A DNA stretch of 64,000 nucleotides from Sipunculus nudus (Eukaryota; Annelida; Sipuncula; Golfingiida; Sipunculidae): assembly GCA_026874595.1 (NCBI GenBank), contig CM049322.1, positions 33,558,340 to 33,622,339 on the forward strand. The letters run 5' to 3'. A program made the translations under genes and the position numbers. This document shows, piece by piece, positions 24,151-34,468 of this stretch (position 1 is the stretch's first letter; each line of letters opens with the position of its first letter). The notes under the pieces were generated by a model. The model was given only the letters and a program-made list of their open reading frames with translations. It was not told the origin of the DNA and did no database searches.

Positions 24151-24296
24151 TCCGGTGGGACGCTTTGGGCTTGATAATCGCTAGTCCTTTGGGAAATTGG
24201 AATATTGTTTTCATTACTGATTTTACCTTGCTGTATTTGGTTTGATTATGTAGTCAGTGGGGTCCATCACAATTGATCTTTATCATGACTTTTTAC

Positions 24297-24300
<4 letters not shown>

Positions 24301-24330
<30 letters not shown>
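24301..24330. repeat. (AT)n microsatellite
   Basis: Short AT run. Confidence 0.8.
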
Positions 24331-24332
<2 letters not shown>

Positions 24333-24450
24333 GCCACTATTGGTCCAAAGAATATATTCAATATGGAAATACTACAGTAAATCATATACTAGATAAGGCC
24401 TTAACAAATATGCGAACAATACAGATAATTAAAAATGCTTCATAAGTGCA

Positions 24451-24805
24451 TAATATCGTGCTTAACACCACCAGTTCCTCCGTGTCAAGTCTATACTTTG
24501 CCGTGCCAATATAAAAACAATGGTTTTCAACGAACAATACAGCACATTATTAGACATGGTATTAACCAGCGGGTATAACTTTTATAATGATGTATATTAA
24601 AACCACAGTAATTATATAATTATGTACTTAATATCGTGCTTAACACCACCAGTTCCTCCGTGTCAAGTCTATACTTTGCCGTGCCAATATAAAAACAGTG
24701 GTTTTCAACGAACAATACAGCACATTATTAGACATGGTATTAACCAGCGGGTATAACTTTTATAATAATGTATATTAAAACCACAGTAATTTTATAATTA
24801 TGTAC
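24451..24805 (+). repeat. 178-bp tandem duplication
   Basis: 24451-24628 and 24629-24805 are near-identical head-to-tail copies starting TAATATCGTGCTTAACACC. The few visible differences include CAATGG/CAGTGG and ATGATG/ATAATG. Low divergence implies a recent event. No gene is recognised in the unit. Confidence 0.9.
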
Positions 24806-25788
24806 AATTTGCATTTGTTTTTACCAGATAATAACGACATATACAACATTACAGAATCCACGGCTATATATGTATCCAATTATTCCAAGGGCCATACATA
24901 TGACATTTTTGCCGTTTTAAGCTCTGCCAAAACAAATAATACATTGATCTAAAATTATACAAATACACAGGGCTTTCAATAGTGCATTTTTGTAGGGTAC
25001 TGGACACCCGTGTCAAGATTTTGGGAATTCCCATGAGATTTTTGAAGGTCTAACGGGTTTTGCTAAAATTGAAGGGTCTGCTTAATATCAAATGAATAAA
25101 GACTCGGCACATTACTTAAATTATGTTTTTTTTTTAAATACTTATTAGAAATGTTACAACTCATGTACATCATTCATATGAAATCACGCTCAGCTTATTT
25201 TAAAATAAGTAAAATGTAACTATATTAAAATCACTAAAAAAATGTTTGTAAAGTCCAAGTACACTTCATCGTTAAAAAAATACAATCCCACAATATTTCT
25301 CTATATGAAACATACAGACATTCCATTATGTATAACTCACGATTGACTAAAAAACACCTAGATTACTTCAACAGCTAACAAGATTTTATTCCCGTTAAAG
25401 AGAGGCATCGAGCGAGCCCAGTGAGGCGTGTCAGTACACTTATGACTGTCCACGGAAAAGTATTAGGTTTTTCCTATGAATAGAAACTGTACAATTGAAT
25501 TATATTCGTTAGTCAGTAAGAATACCTGGGGATCGGGCTAAGGGCACATTTAAATTAGAAACTTTTATCAATTGAACTCACGATTTCATAACGTATGCAG
25601 ATACTCTCCGTGTATAATGCTTAAATGACCTTGTGCCGTATTGAATTAATATCGTTTTCTCATGAAAACAACGCCGGTTACATAAAAATGAATGAATGCA
25701 AACATTATTGCAAGACGGTTTCATTTGACGGAATACATTTAAATAGCGGGAGATTTGAAAACATGTAATGCAAATTTAATTATGCATG
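24806..25788. other. Gene-free AT-rich stretch
   Basis: No exon, RNA gene or recognised element seen. Confidence 0.5.
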
Positions 25789-26149
25789 TTTAATAACCCA
25801 TTCATTTATGAATCTTCAATGGATACGTATAATAATTATCAATCCACTGCATTGTACTTATCCTCATCAAAACCAGAAATATGTATATTAAGACCATAAG
25901 ATAATATTATACGGTTAAGAATATCAAAATTCTTATGAAAAGCCTAATTTATGTAGCAGATCTGGTCAGACAAGTACGCCGACGATCGTTTATTAGGTCT
26001 CAGGCCATTAGGTCGTACAGGTTACCGCAAGTGGGCCGGGCGCTGTGTGTACACACGAAAGGCTTGGGTAGGGCCTAATTATCGCTGGTCAACGACTGTA
26101 ACGGAGCCCGCTTTGATCTTCAGGTAGTGCCGGCTGTAAACACGCCATG
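25789..26149 (+). repeat. Dispersed repeat X, copy 2
   Basis: Same orientation as copy 1 but with a shorter middle. Shared blocks are listed for copy 1. Confidence 0.6.
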
Positions 26150-26324
26150 TATATAGTTGTGGCGATCAGTAGATTTACGGTATAGTAAGGTCTGGATATT
26201 TCCATCGGTTAGTGTAATTGTTGTATTTCTACTCTCCTAATTACTTAACTTTATCTCTCTTTAAATTATTCGTTTAAACTTTATAGTACACTTTTTGTTA
26301 TATTATTATTAATTCTTTTATTCA

Positions 26325-26370
<46 letters not shown>

Positions 26371-26482
26371 ATTATTATTATTATTATCATTTCAAAATAT
26401 AATTATCATCATTATCAGTTTTATTGTTATTATCATTACTATTACTATTATTATTATTATTAGTAGTAGTAGTAGTAGTAGT
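26325..26482. repeat. (TTA)n/(TAG)n microsatellite cluster
   Basis: Long ATT run to about 26395, then imperfect ATTATC/ATTACT units, ending in a TAG run. Confidence 0.85.
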
Positions 26483-26589
26483 ATAACTACTATGTTATTT
26501 TGTTTATATCTATTGCAAAATTTTTGCATAATCATTAAGTGTTTTATTTTTCTAAATTAAGCTTTATTATGTTACTTACGTTTATATTT

Positions 26590-27065
26590 ATTTTTCCCTT
26601 GCATGCGGGCGGCCTAGCATGGGACATCTAACGGGGTCGATGGTCGGGGAGGGTGAGACAACTCCTTGGAAATCGTCCCTCCGCCTGCCTTACAGAGGGG
26701 CTAGGGTTGAGTATCCGGCTCGCGGCACACCCTTGACCGATTAATCGGACCGATTTTGGCATTCGACAGGCGACTCGGTTAGGGATTACTATTGGAAATG
26801 TCGGGCTGTACCACGGAGGGCTGCACCTTGGACCAGGCGACGCTTCGACGTGACGTCATAATATAGAAGACGTTGACCTTCATTCGGTTTCGCGGAATTC
26901 CGAATTGAGGCGATGTTAATACACTGTTTCTGGCCTTAGGAACTCTATACATTGTCGTTCCATCATATATAACATCTCTCTACACGGTCCCACTGAATTA
27001 CCACCTGACGAAGAAGCCTGTGTGCTTCAAAAGCTCGTGTGTTAATAAACTGTAACGAAAACACA
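26590..27065 (+). mobile_element. GC-rich non-autonomous element with a Penelope-like hammerhead-type tail
   Basis: A GC-rich island in AT-rich DNA, ending CACCTGACGAAGAAGCC, then GTGTGCTTCAAAAGC and GTGTTAATAAACTG. CTGACGA (27005-27011), the 5-bp stem GAAGC/GCTTC and the following AAAAGC copy the order CUGANGA-stem II-GAAA of hammerhead ribozymes known in Penelope-like retroelements. The G of GAAA is A here, so activity is doubtful. No ORF. Left boundary approximate. A small ribozyme-bearing retroelement (retrozyme) is an alternative. Confidence 0.45.
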
Positions 27066-27529
27066 TCCATTTTTCTCACTTTTTCAGCCCTATTCATGGA
27101 GAAGTGATTTACAAAGGACAATGAGATCTAATCTTAAGTGTCCTTGCGATGAAGATAAATTCTATGAAGTAGGGTATTGGAGACTAGTACAGAGCCCTGG
27201 TTGAAAAATTAAAAAAAAATGTTGTTGACACTTTGGCAAGTTCAGTTTTACAGTTGTTCGCTGTTTTGTGCGATGTATATTGTATATCACTACTATAAGA
27301 GAATATTTTATTTCATGGAATTTTCTTTCTTTGGTTGAGTTTAACTGATTGTTTGCGTTAGCTAACACAAAGAAGAAAAAAAGTTATAAGGATAAAAAAC
27401 AGTCATCAAAATAATTGATTGAATGCAACACTACTAACAAGAGTGTCTGTACCAGTGAGAAAAAACCGGAAGTATGCAAAAACGGATGTAATAAGAATTC
27501 GTCTGATTTCTTCGGTCGAGCATAGATAG

Positions 27530-27838
27530 GTAAGGTAAGCTTACGTCTGCTGGGATTTTACACCCGAGCCTAATGGCTCATCAGGCCGGAGCTTATCCCG
27601 ATTTCGGTAGCGTGAAGCGACTTAGGATTTAAACTCCTCCTGGATGGGACGCTAGTCCATCGCAGGTTATCCTCTCAGTATTTACTGGTACCCATTTATA
27701 CTGCTAGGTGGACAGAGGCACACTTGCGGTTGGAACCTTGCCTAAGGATATTTTCACGGTGGGGGTCTGACCGGTATTCGAACTCACGACCTCTCGTTCA
27801 TGAGCCCGGCACCTTAACGATTACACCACCGCCCCCAC
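27530..27838 (-). repeat. tRNA-derived SINE with 13-bp target-site duplication
   Basis: Flanked by exact 13-base direct repeats CGAGCATAGATAG (27517-27529 and 27839-27851). On the minus strand it begins GGTGGGGGCGGTGGTGTAAT (box A region) and has a box B-like GAGTTCGAATACC. A conserved non-tRNA body follows, including TGGACTAGCGTCCCATCC and CTCCGGCCTGATGAGCCATT. The body resembles the shared central domains of animal SINE superfamilies. Complete and apparently full length. Confidence 0.85.
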
Positions 27839-27851
27839 CGAGCATAGATAG

Positions 27852-28208
27852 CGCAAGTGTTTATTGACCCTCAGCCATATCCGGAAAATTGTTCAATGTA
27901 AGTGGAACATGCTCATCGTAACGCAGGTATGGTACAGGTATCTAGAGTCAGAAACCGCGCCACAGGATTTCATCTATAGCACCTCTCCGTTTACATGACT
28001 GATTTTACGCCTATCCTTAATGAATTAATGTTTGAAACAAGCACAATGTAAGACATTCTATTAGCAAATAATCATTAAGTTTAGGTTCATCGTTTTTATG
28101 ACAGTTCAGTTTCATAAAAACAATGTTGGATTAACAACAAATCTTAAAGTGCCGAATTTATTATAAAAAAAAATCCCATATAGCGAAATACATACAAAGA
28201 TTCTTACC

Positions 28209-28248
<40 letters not shown>

Positions 28249-29415
28249 AATATATATATGATGGCTTTATTTTTTCTGGCGTGTATTAAATAAAATGCTA
28301 ACAAGTTATTGGAAAAGGATGTGTGTATAACCCCTGTGTCACTCACAAAGGAGTTTTCCTTGGTGTTATGATGACACACTTAGCTCCAGGTGATGCGACA
28401 GACACTGATTTTTGGTGACACCTGGATACAAAATTACATGATTAGAAGCCGTTGGTACGGCCGTATCTTGTAGTCATGGAAATAAAAATGGAACATTGCA
28501 GATAATACTTAGAATAATAATTGGATACCACTGCATTATAATTGTGTTAATCAGGCATTGGACTATACCATATCCCGATCTTGATTTGTTTCAGCCTAAA
28601 TCGTTCTCACGAATACCAATAAAATCCAAATTCTCTCTTCCACAATGCACCATGACTGCCTGTTTTGGAGGTTCTATTCTGTTGACCTTTGTAGCGCAAC
28701 ATTACAGTCACTTTAATCCAAAATTGCAATACACGACCCATTTAATTCAGGAAAAAAAAACACTTCTAAGTACACTTAGTGTGCAAGCAACTACATTTAC
28801 TAGTCATGTATTATATTGATATAAATATTTGTACCGCCCTATTAATTATGCACGTATCGCCATATAGGTATGGCAACGATTTCTGACAAAATTACTATGT
28901 TGTTCGAAGAAATTAAAGGGCCTGGAATATGCCCACGGGTAAGACTATTTTTTAATCAGGAGAAGGGGATACTTCGGATAAGGATATGAAATTAATGGAT
29001 ATGAGATATACTCTATTTTGAAGCTTTAAGCAACTAACTGTACAATATACTGACAATCCTAGGTGGCTCTTATCGACTTTGAAGTTGCCCACAAAATAGT
29101 AATAAATAGCATATATGAGTAATAATGTTACTTTTCAAATCATTCCCCTTACGTTAGAAAATATAAACAATTTAGCTTTCCGAAAAAGGCTACAGAAAGT
29201 ACCGACTGGACGGATTGCTTTTGTTTAATATCATTTTCCCGTCCTGTGTTTAATTAATATTTAGCATGCACAACCGAATATTGATCGAGTTCCTTGCATA
29301 AGTATGTAAACAACGAGTGGCCCCACGTTTCAATCAGCTAAGTGTAAGCAGATTGAGGCTAAACGTAGCACCATGTTTTATTTCATGTTATCAAATAACA
29401 TACAGGGTTTTGCAG
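27852..29415. other. Stretch without a confirmed gene
   Basis: Contains a (CA)n(AT)n microsatellite (about 28209-28259). A 71-base exon-like piece at 28869-28939 (AG before, GTAAGA after, reading ATISDKITMLFEEIK) does not match the phase of the exon at 29416. Earlier exons of the downstream gene may lie here unseen. Confidence 0.4.
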
Positions 29416-30549
29416 AGAGGGTTGTTGATAATGAGAGACAACACTGTCAGTGTGATACATGTGATTATAACCATCAAACCGTTGGTGTTTACATGCAGAT
29501 AGGCTCTGGTAAGGTCTCCCTGCAAAAAAATAATTTGCTTACTATAACCTGTGACCTATAGCCATATATGTCGTATAATCGGTAGCAGTGTGTCAGATTG
29601 AGCTTAGCTTAAGGTTGTTTTGGCCATTTAGTTATTTTGAAAATAACGTCTAAATTAATTTTACATAACAGGACAAAATATTATAAATTCGCATGCTAAT
29701 TAGTCGACTGTATGATAATAAATTGAGTGTTTTTATATAGAGGAATATGTAGAGGTAAGTGTTAGAGTTTATGTTACCATTGATATAAGAGCTCTTGTTG
29801 GTTCACTTGTTAGTTAATTATGCCATCAGTATTAATGTAGTTGTCGCAGCACTGGAGTAGACTTGTTACAAAATATTTAAATCGGTGCTGTAAATTAGGT
29901 GCTACGCCCATGAATATTCTCAACTACTTCATAGTTGCCGATTTCAACACATTTCTCACGCACCTATCTAATATTGGAGACCATGTTACAGATGACATAA
30001 CTCCAGTTATAAAAGCACAGGTTTGGAGAAGTACATTACAATGATTTTAATATTACAATTATTATTATTTATTGTCTGTGCGAATATGGTTGGGGAAAAG
30101 ATAAAAAAAGAAATAACCTGTCATATTCTCAAATTTAAACAAAAACATACCTTTGATACATTTGTGGAAGCAAAGTTCCGAGAGGTGTAAGTGAAAAACA
30201 ATGCAGTACAACGCTATAAGAACTTCTCTTTATACTTAATTGCATGAAAATAAATGACATAAAAACATGCCATAGCCCCCGTTGGACCTAAATGACTGTA
30301 CAAGCATTTGAAAAGATAAAGCGATAACGAGAATAAGTTATGTGCAGCATTGAATAGAATAGTCATATAACCACCCTGTGGTTGGTCCTGTCTTAATATA
30401 TGTAATTTATCTTTATTATTAGCAGTGGAAAGTAGCTATAATGTGGTCTTTGTTGTTAACTGCAGGAAATGTTTACACAATGCATGCCTTTCTGTAGAAG
30501 TATATTTGAATATATTAGACAAACAAACCCTTATTCGCATTCATTATGA
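29416..30549 (+). CDS. Unrecognised gene, last three exons (99 codons)
   Basis: Exons 29416-29508, 29899-30020 and 30466-30549. Acceptors are TTTTGCAG, AAATTAG and TTAACTGCAG; donors are CTG|GTAAGG and CACAG|GTTTGG. Phases (in 1, out 1; in 1, out 0; in 0) fit exactly, and the frame ends at TGA 30547-30549. The first exon reads ERQHCQCDTCDYNHQTVGVY (Cys cluster). The second includes NYFIVADFNTFLTHLSNIGD, and the third EMFTQCMPFCRSIFEYIRQ. The agreement of three junctions makes a real gene likely. I do not recognise the family. Upstream exons are missing or not seen. The gene ends at the left edge of the large tandem duplication and is not duplicated itself. Confidence 0.5.
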
Positions 30550-31484
30550 ACCTGATGTTTCGCTGGATGGACCTTTACATGTGTAAAGTAAATACAGTTT
30601 ATTTAAACATCATTGTTCTCCAACAGCCACTATAGCGTCGCGCCGCCTCCCTTTTTTTCACCGCCACGCTAAAAAGTTACAACCATCTCTTTAATTAATC
30701 AAAGGCTGTTATTATCTAATTTTAGATGCAGTCCTAGGAAACAGCCCAACAGATGTTCCCCTGGCTAAACATCGTAAAATAATACCCAAACACAGCCTTT
30801 AATTTCTCTCTCCTTAGTCACTCTTGGGTACAATAGGAATTCCTCTATTTATATTCGAGCCCGAATATACTGTGAACTCGCGGACCCGCCGTTTGTTGAA
30901 ACATGCCTTTACCGGGGCCTAGCCATGTATTACATTTAAAATACTGTAACGCTTATATAATATAGCATTATATCTTAATAACATTTGTGTCATTTGTTTG
31001 TGATGTTAGTAATAAAACATGTATGAATGATACAGGTGACTTTTTTTTATTGGAAAGGTTTTGTTTGCTTCAAGGTCGGAGAGTGAGCGATAAAAGAAGT
31101 TTTGTTCTTTCGAGTCAGTACTGTGCACATGTTAAATCACATAACCTATCATCACATTAATTATTTGTTTCAATGTGACAATTGTTCAACCTCAAACATG
31201 TAATAAAAGCGTTTTTGATAGTATAGTGAATAGTTAATGGTATATTTCTTTATCATATATGTATTACTTGCATATTACAATATGCAATAATATACATGGG
31301 AATAAAAAATATAGGATAGCTCTGTTGAATTTATATAAGTGTTTCTAACATTGAGCTAGCTAAAGATGTGCATTAACTAAAAATTCAAATATCTTAATAA
31401 TATCTATATTAAAATTAATAAATTAAGGGCTTTTATTGAGTGTACACATTTCTGAATAATCAATTACGTATCGATACTGTATAT

Positions 31485-32215
31485 AGGGACCGGAACGGTT
31501 CGGCCATCCTTACTACTGCTCTATCAGAAATTCTACTTTAGAACACTAAATATATCCATGTAAATATATTTCATGGGGCTTTGATGTGCAACAAATCAAG
31601 AAAAGTACAAAACGGAATACTTTGTAAAAGCGAATGAATAAAATATTATGGTCTAAATTTAGAAAATCCAACTCTTGCTCATGACACCGTGTTACTGTCT
31701 TCAACCGAGTCTGGTACTGACAAAGAGATGATGAGGGCATATGAATGAACAGATTATATCACGTGCAGTACTCGGTTAAAAAGACTAGATGTGTTGTTTT
31801 TACAGAAACTAAATCAGTAAATAATAGAAACAAATTGTAAAGGATTTGGCGTTTTGATAATGATATAAAAAAGGAAATTAATAGTATGTGTAATACTGAA
31901 AAAGAATCAGTGACAGCAACATTTATGTCGACAGCAAGAAATTAATCTATGTGTGAAAAGGACACATCTTTTTTAGTCGCGTTATATGGGGCAGGTTTAA
32001 GGGTTATATCCCGTTATCTCCTCCCTCATGTGAGGGAAGATGTGTCTACCATTACTGCTACATTGACCTGATCTTTGCAAATATTTAAATATGACAGAGA
32101 TCCAGAATTTAACCAGAATTCAAAATAATGCAACTAAAGCGATACAAGGCTTTGAGAGTTCATGTGAGATTGTGAGGGGTGTATTAGGTTGGTGTGACTA
32201 CACCAATATGTCAAC
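31485..32215 (+). pseudogene. Decayed LINE reverse transcriptase fragment, unit 1
   Basis: Reads LAHDTVLLSSTESGTDKEMM in place of the (Y/L)ADDTVLLSSTESG catalytic block of mollusc non-LTR retrotransposons. Remnants of RIWRFDN and, after several stops and frame changes, ATKAIQGFESSCEIV and LGWCDYTNM follow; these fit the C-terminal RT region of such elements. The first catalytic Asp of the ADD motif is His. Stop codons interrupt the frame repeatedly. Strongly decayed, no longer coding. Confidence 0.65.
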
Positions 32216-33098
32216 TTCATCTAACATTATGTGACATACCATAAATTTATATTCATATAAAAATGTAATACATATAAAATTGTGCACTTACACATGGTGG
32301 CACTGTCACTAGCCTGTTTGCCGTTCTATTTGAGAGAGCGCTTATTGTAATTCGGCCGCCTCCGCATGTAGTCAAAGACCACCTGAGACCAAACGCTCAG
32401 ATCAGTAGTTTATAGGTCACCAGTCTAGAGATGAGTATACACAACATTGTATAAATGGTTTAAAATGCGTGTTGAAGTTAATGGATATTAATAGGGCCAC
32501 CGAGTACTTTTCTTATTGCTCACGTATTGTTTTTCCTACATCTTATAAATACTCAGTACCTATCACAAGGGTCCAGTATAAATGGGCTGGTAAGGTTTGG
32601 TCAGGCACACCCTTCCCACAACATCACGTGTGAAAGGATCTTCAGCGGAAGCAGATCATCGAGTGTCATCGAAAAGGCTGGGGTTTAGGATCCGTAATTT
32701 TTTCTCACTTGACACTGTTCGAAACCTAACTCTAGATGAATCTGTTAGGGTAAACGCATTAAAGTTACTGTTATCTTTTGGTGGTCTCCCTCATTACTGT
32801 AAGCTACAAGTGTGTGTATGTGAGTGTATGCAGGAGCGATTGGTTCAGAATGTTCAGTTTCCTATACAGAATTGTGAACCAAGGTATACATGAACCCACC
32901 AAAACTATATTAACATAGATATTGTTTGTTTTCTCTTGAAGAAAGATCATTCTGTAATGGAAGGATTTGCCTCACACTTTTTTTAATGTTTGTCATATAT
33001 ATGAATTAAAAAATGTATTACAGGAATATATTATTAGCTGCACTTTCCGAGACAAATTAAATTGAATGACGTAGTATCCTTGGAAAGGAAAGGTACCT

Positions 33099-33869
33099 TT
33101 ACACTCTAAGAATCAATGGTGCTTTTTAGAAATCTTTAGGGTTCTTCACTCCCTAACAAATTTGGAACCCTATTTGCTTCTTTAAAGAACCCTATGACAG
33201 GGTTCTTTGAAAGAGCCCTGCGATAGGGTTCTCTTCATCACCTTCAGGTTCTTTAAAAGAACCCTCTCATAGGGTTTTTAAAACATCCTGGGTTCTTTAG
33301 AGAACCTTATATCCTGTTAATGACCGGGTTCAGTAAAGCATCCCTGACAGTTATGGGGCTCCGTTAGGGTTGTTTAGGAAACCCCATTTCTTTCTTTCTT
33401 TAGATAAAAAAATGAATGAATGGAAATACGATTTCCTGATACATAAGGCGTACCCTCATTCATAGTGCAGTGGGAGTGAGATCACGAAGTTCAGCAGTTT
33501 CAATAAGCCGGCCCTTATCACTGATGGGCCAAAAAGAGCATTTTGTTTATATTTTTTATTACTCATACTTACATCATTATACATCTAGCAGACAATGTAT
33601 TAACAAGATTATATATGTTATGTTTGCACAATTCAGGTGTTCTATAGTCAGTCCATCACAAATACATCAAAGAATTCATTACTCTTTACTATCAGACTGA
33701 TGCTTATTCACATTCTTTTTATATATTTGGAGCTAAAGTGAAATAGATGATATATACTTACACGACGTGAAGTTTCTTCTTTCCAAACCCACGACCGTTA
33801 AGCTCTCCAAATATCGCTGGTTGGCAGGAACAATTTCTCTATTCTAACGGAAGCAAGTGCATACAAATG

Positions 33870-33940
<71 letters not shown>

Positions 33941-34275
33941 GTTTGTAATATATAGCATTGTTAATATTTAGGCCAGTCGGTTAACATGCTGAGGAGTTAC
34001 ATTTTCCACGCTTTTGCTTTATTTCAATAGGAGGCACTTGTCTTATTTACTTACTATTGTATAACTAAAGTTGATCTTTCTTGAAGCGTTGAACATTCGT
34101 TTTGACGTCAGCTGTTGTCCTACACTTAATTTTTGACATGGTCCTAAAGAACCGTCATTCATGTTTAAGAACCCTAATACATCCTAAATAATCCACCTTT
34201 ATTTAAAAAAACCCTGTTATGACTCAAAACACCCTAGCGTTCTTTACACAACCTAGTGGTTCTTCAAAGATCCAT
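33099..34275. mobile_element. TIR element with GGTTCTTT/AAAGAACC arms, unit 1 (right end truncated)
   Basis: Starts TTACACTCTAAGAAT. The left arm (33120-33380) is a cluster of AGGGTTCTTT and TTTAAAGAACCC phrases; the right arm (34140-34275) has AAAGAACC-type phrases in the opposite sense. No transposase seen. The right terminal repeat is present only in the unit 2 copy. Looks like a non-autonomous DNA transposon or MITE-like foldback element. Confidence 0.55.
33871..33942. repeat. (AT)n microsatellite in block D, unit 1
   Basis: Same locus as 48092-48166 in unit 2. Confidence 0.9.
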
Positions 34276-34468
34276 ATTTAATCAGCATAACGATGAGGTG
34301 ATAAACATTTTACCTGGTGCTGATGGGCTCTTACTGCTCCCAAGAGCAGAAGATATATGTTGATTTGTGGCAGGTTTGCACAACACATTGCCAAATTACT
34401 AAAAAAGTGCTTTATTTTAGAACTGTAAATATGTGATTGGGTCGTTTCATAAAATGCAATGTGGTTGA

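Noticed and set aside
5880-26482. CRISPR-like arrays or prokaryotic operon signals
   Set aside because: No regular repeat-spacer pattern. Spliced genes, SINEs and microsatellites show this is animal nuclear DNA.
28869-28939. Possible first exon (MATISDKITMLFEEIK) of the unknown gene at 29416-30549
   Set aside because: Acceptor and donor look plausible, but its exit phase (0 or 2 in the open frames) does not match the phase-1 entry of the 29416 exon, and no linking exon was found.
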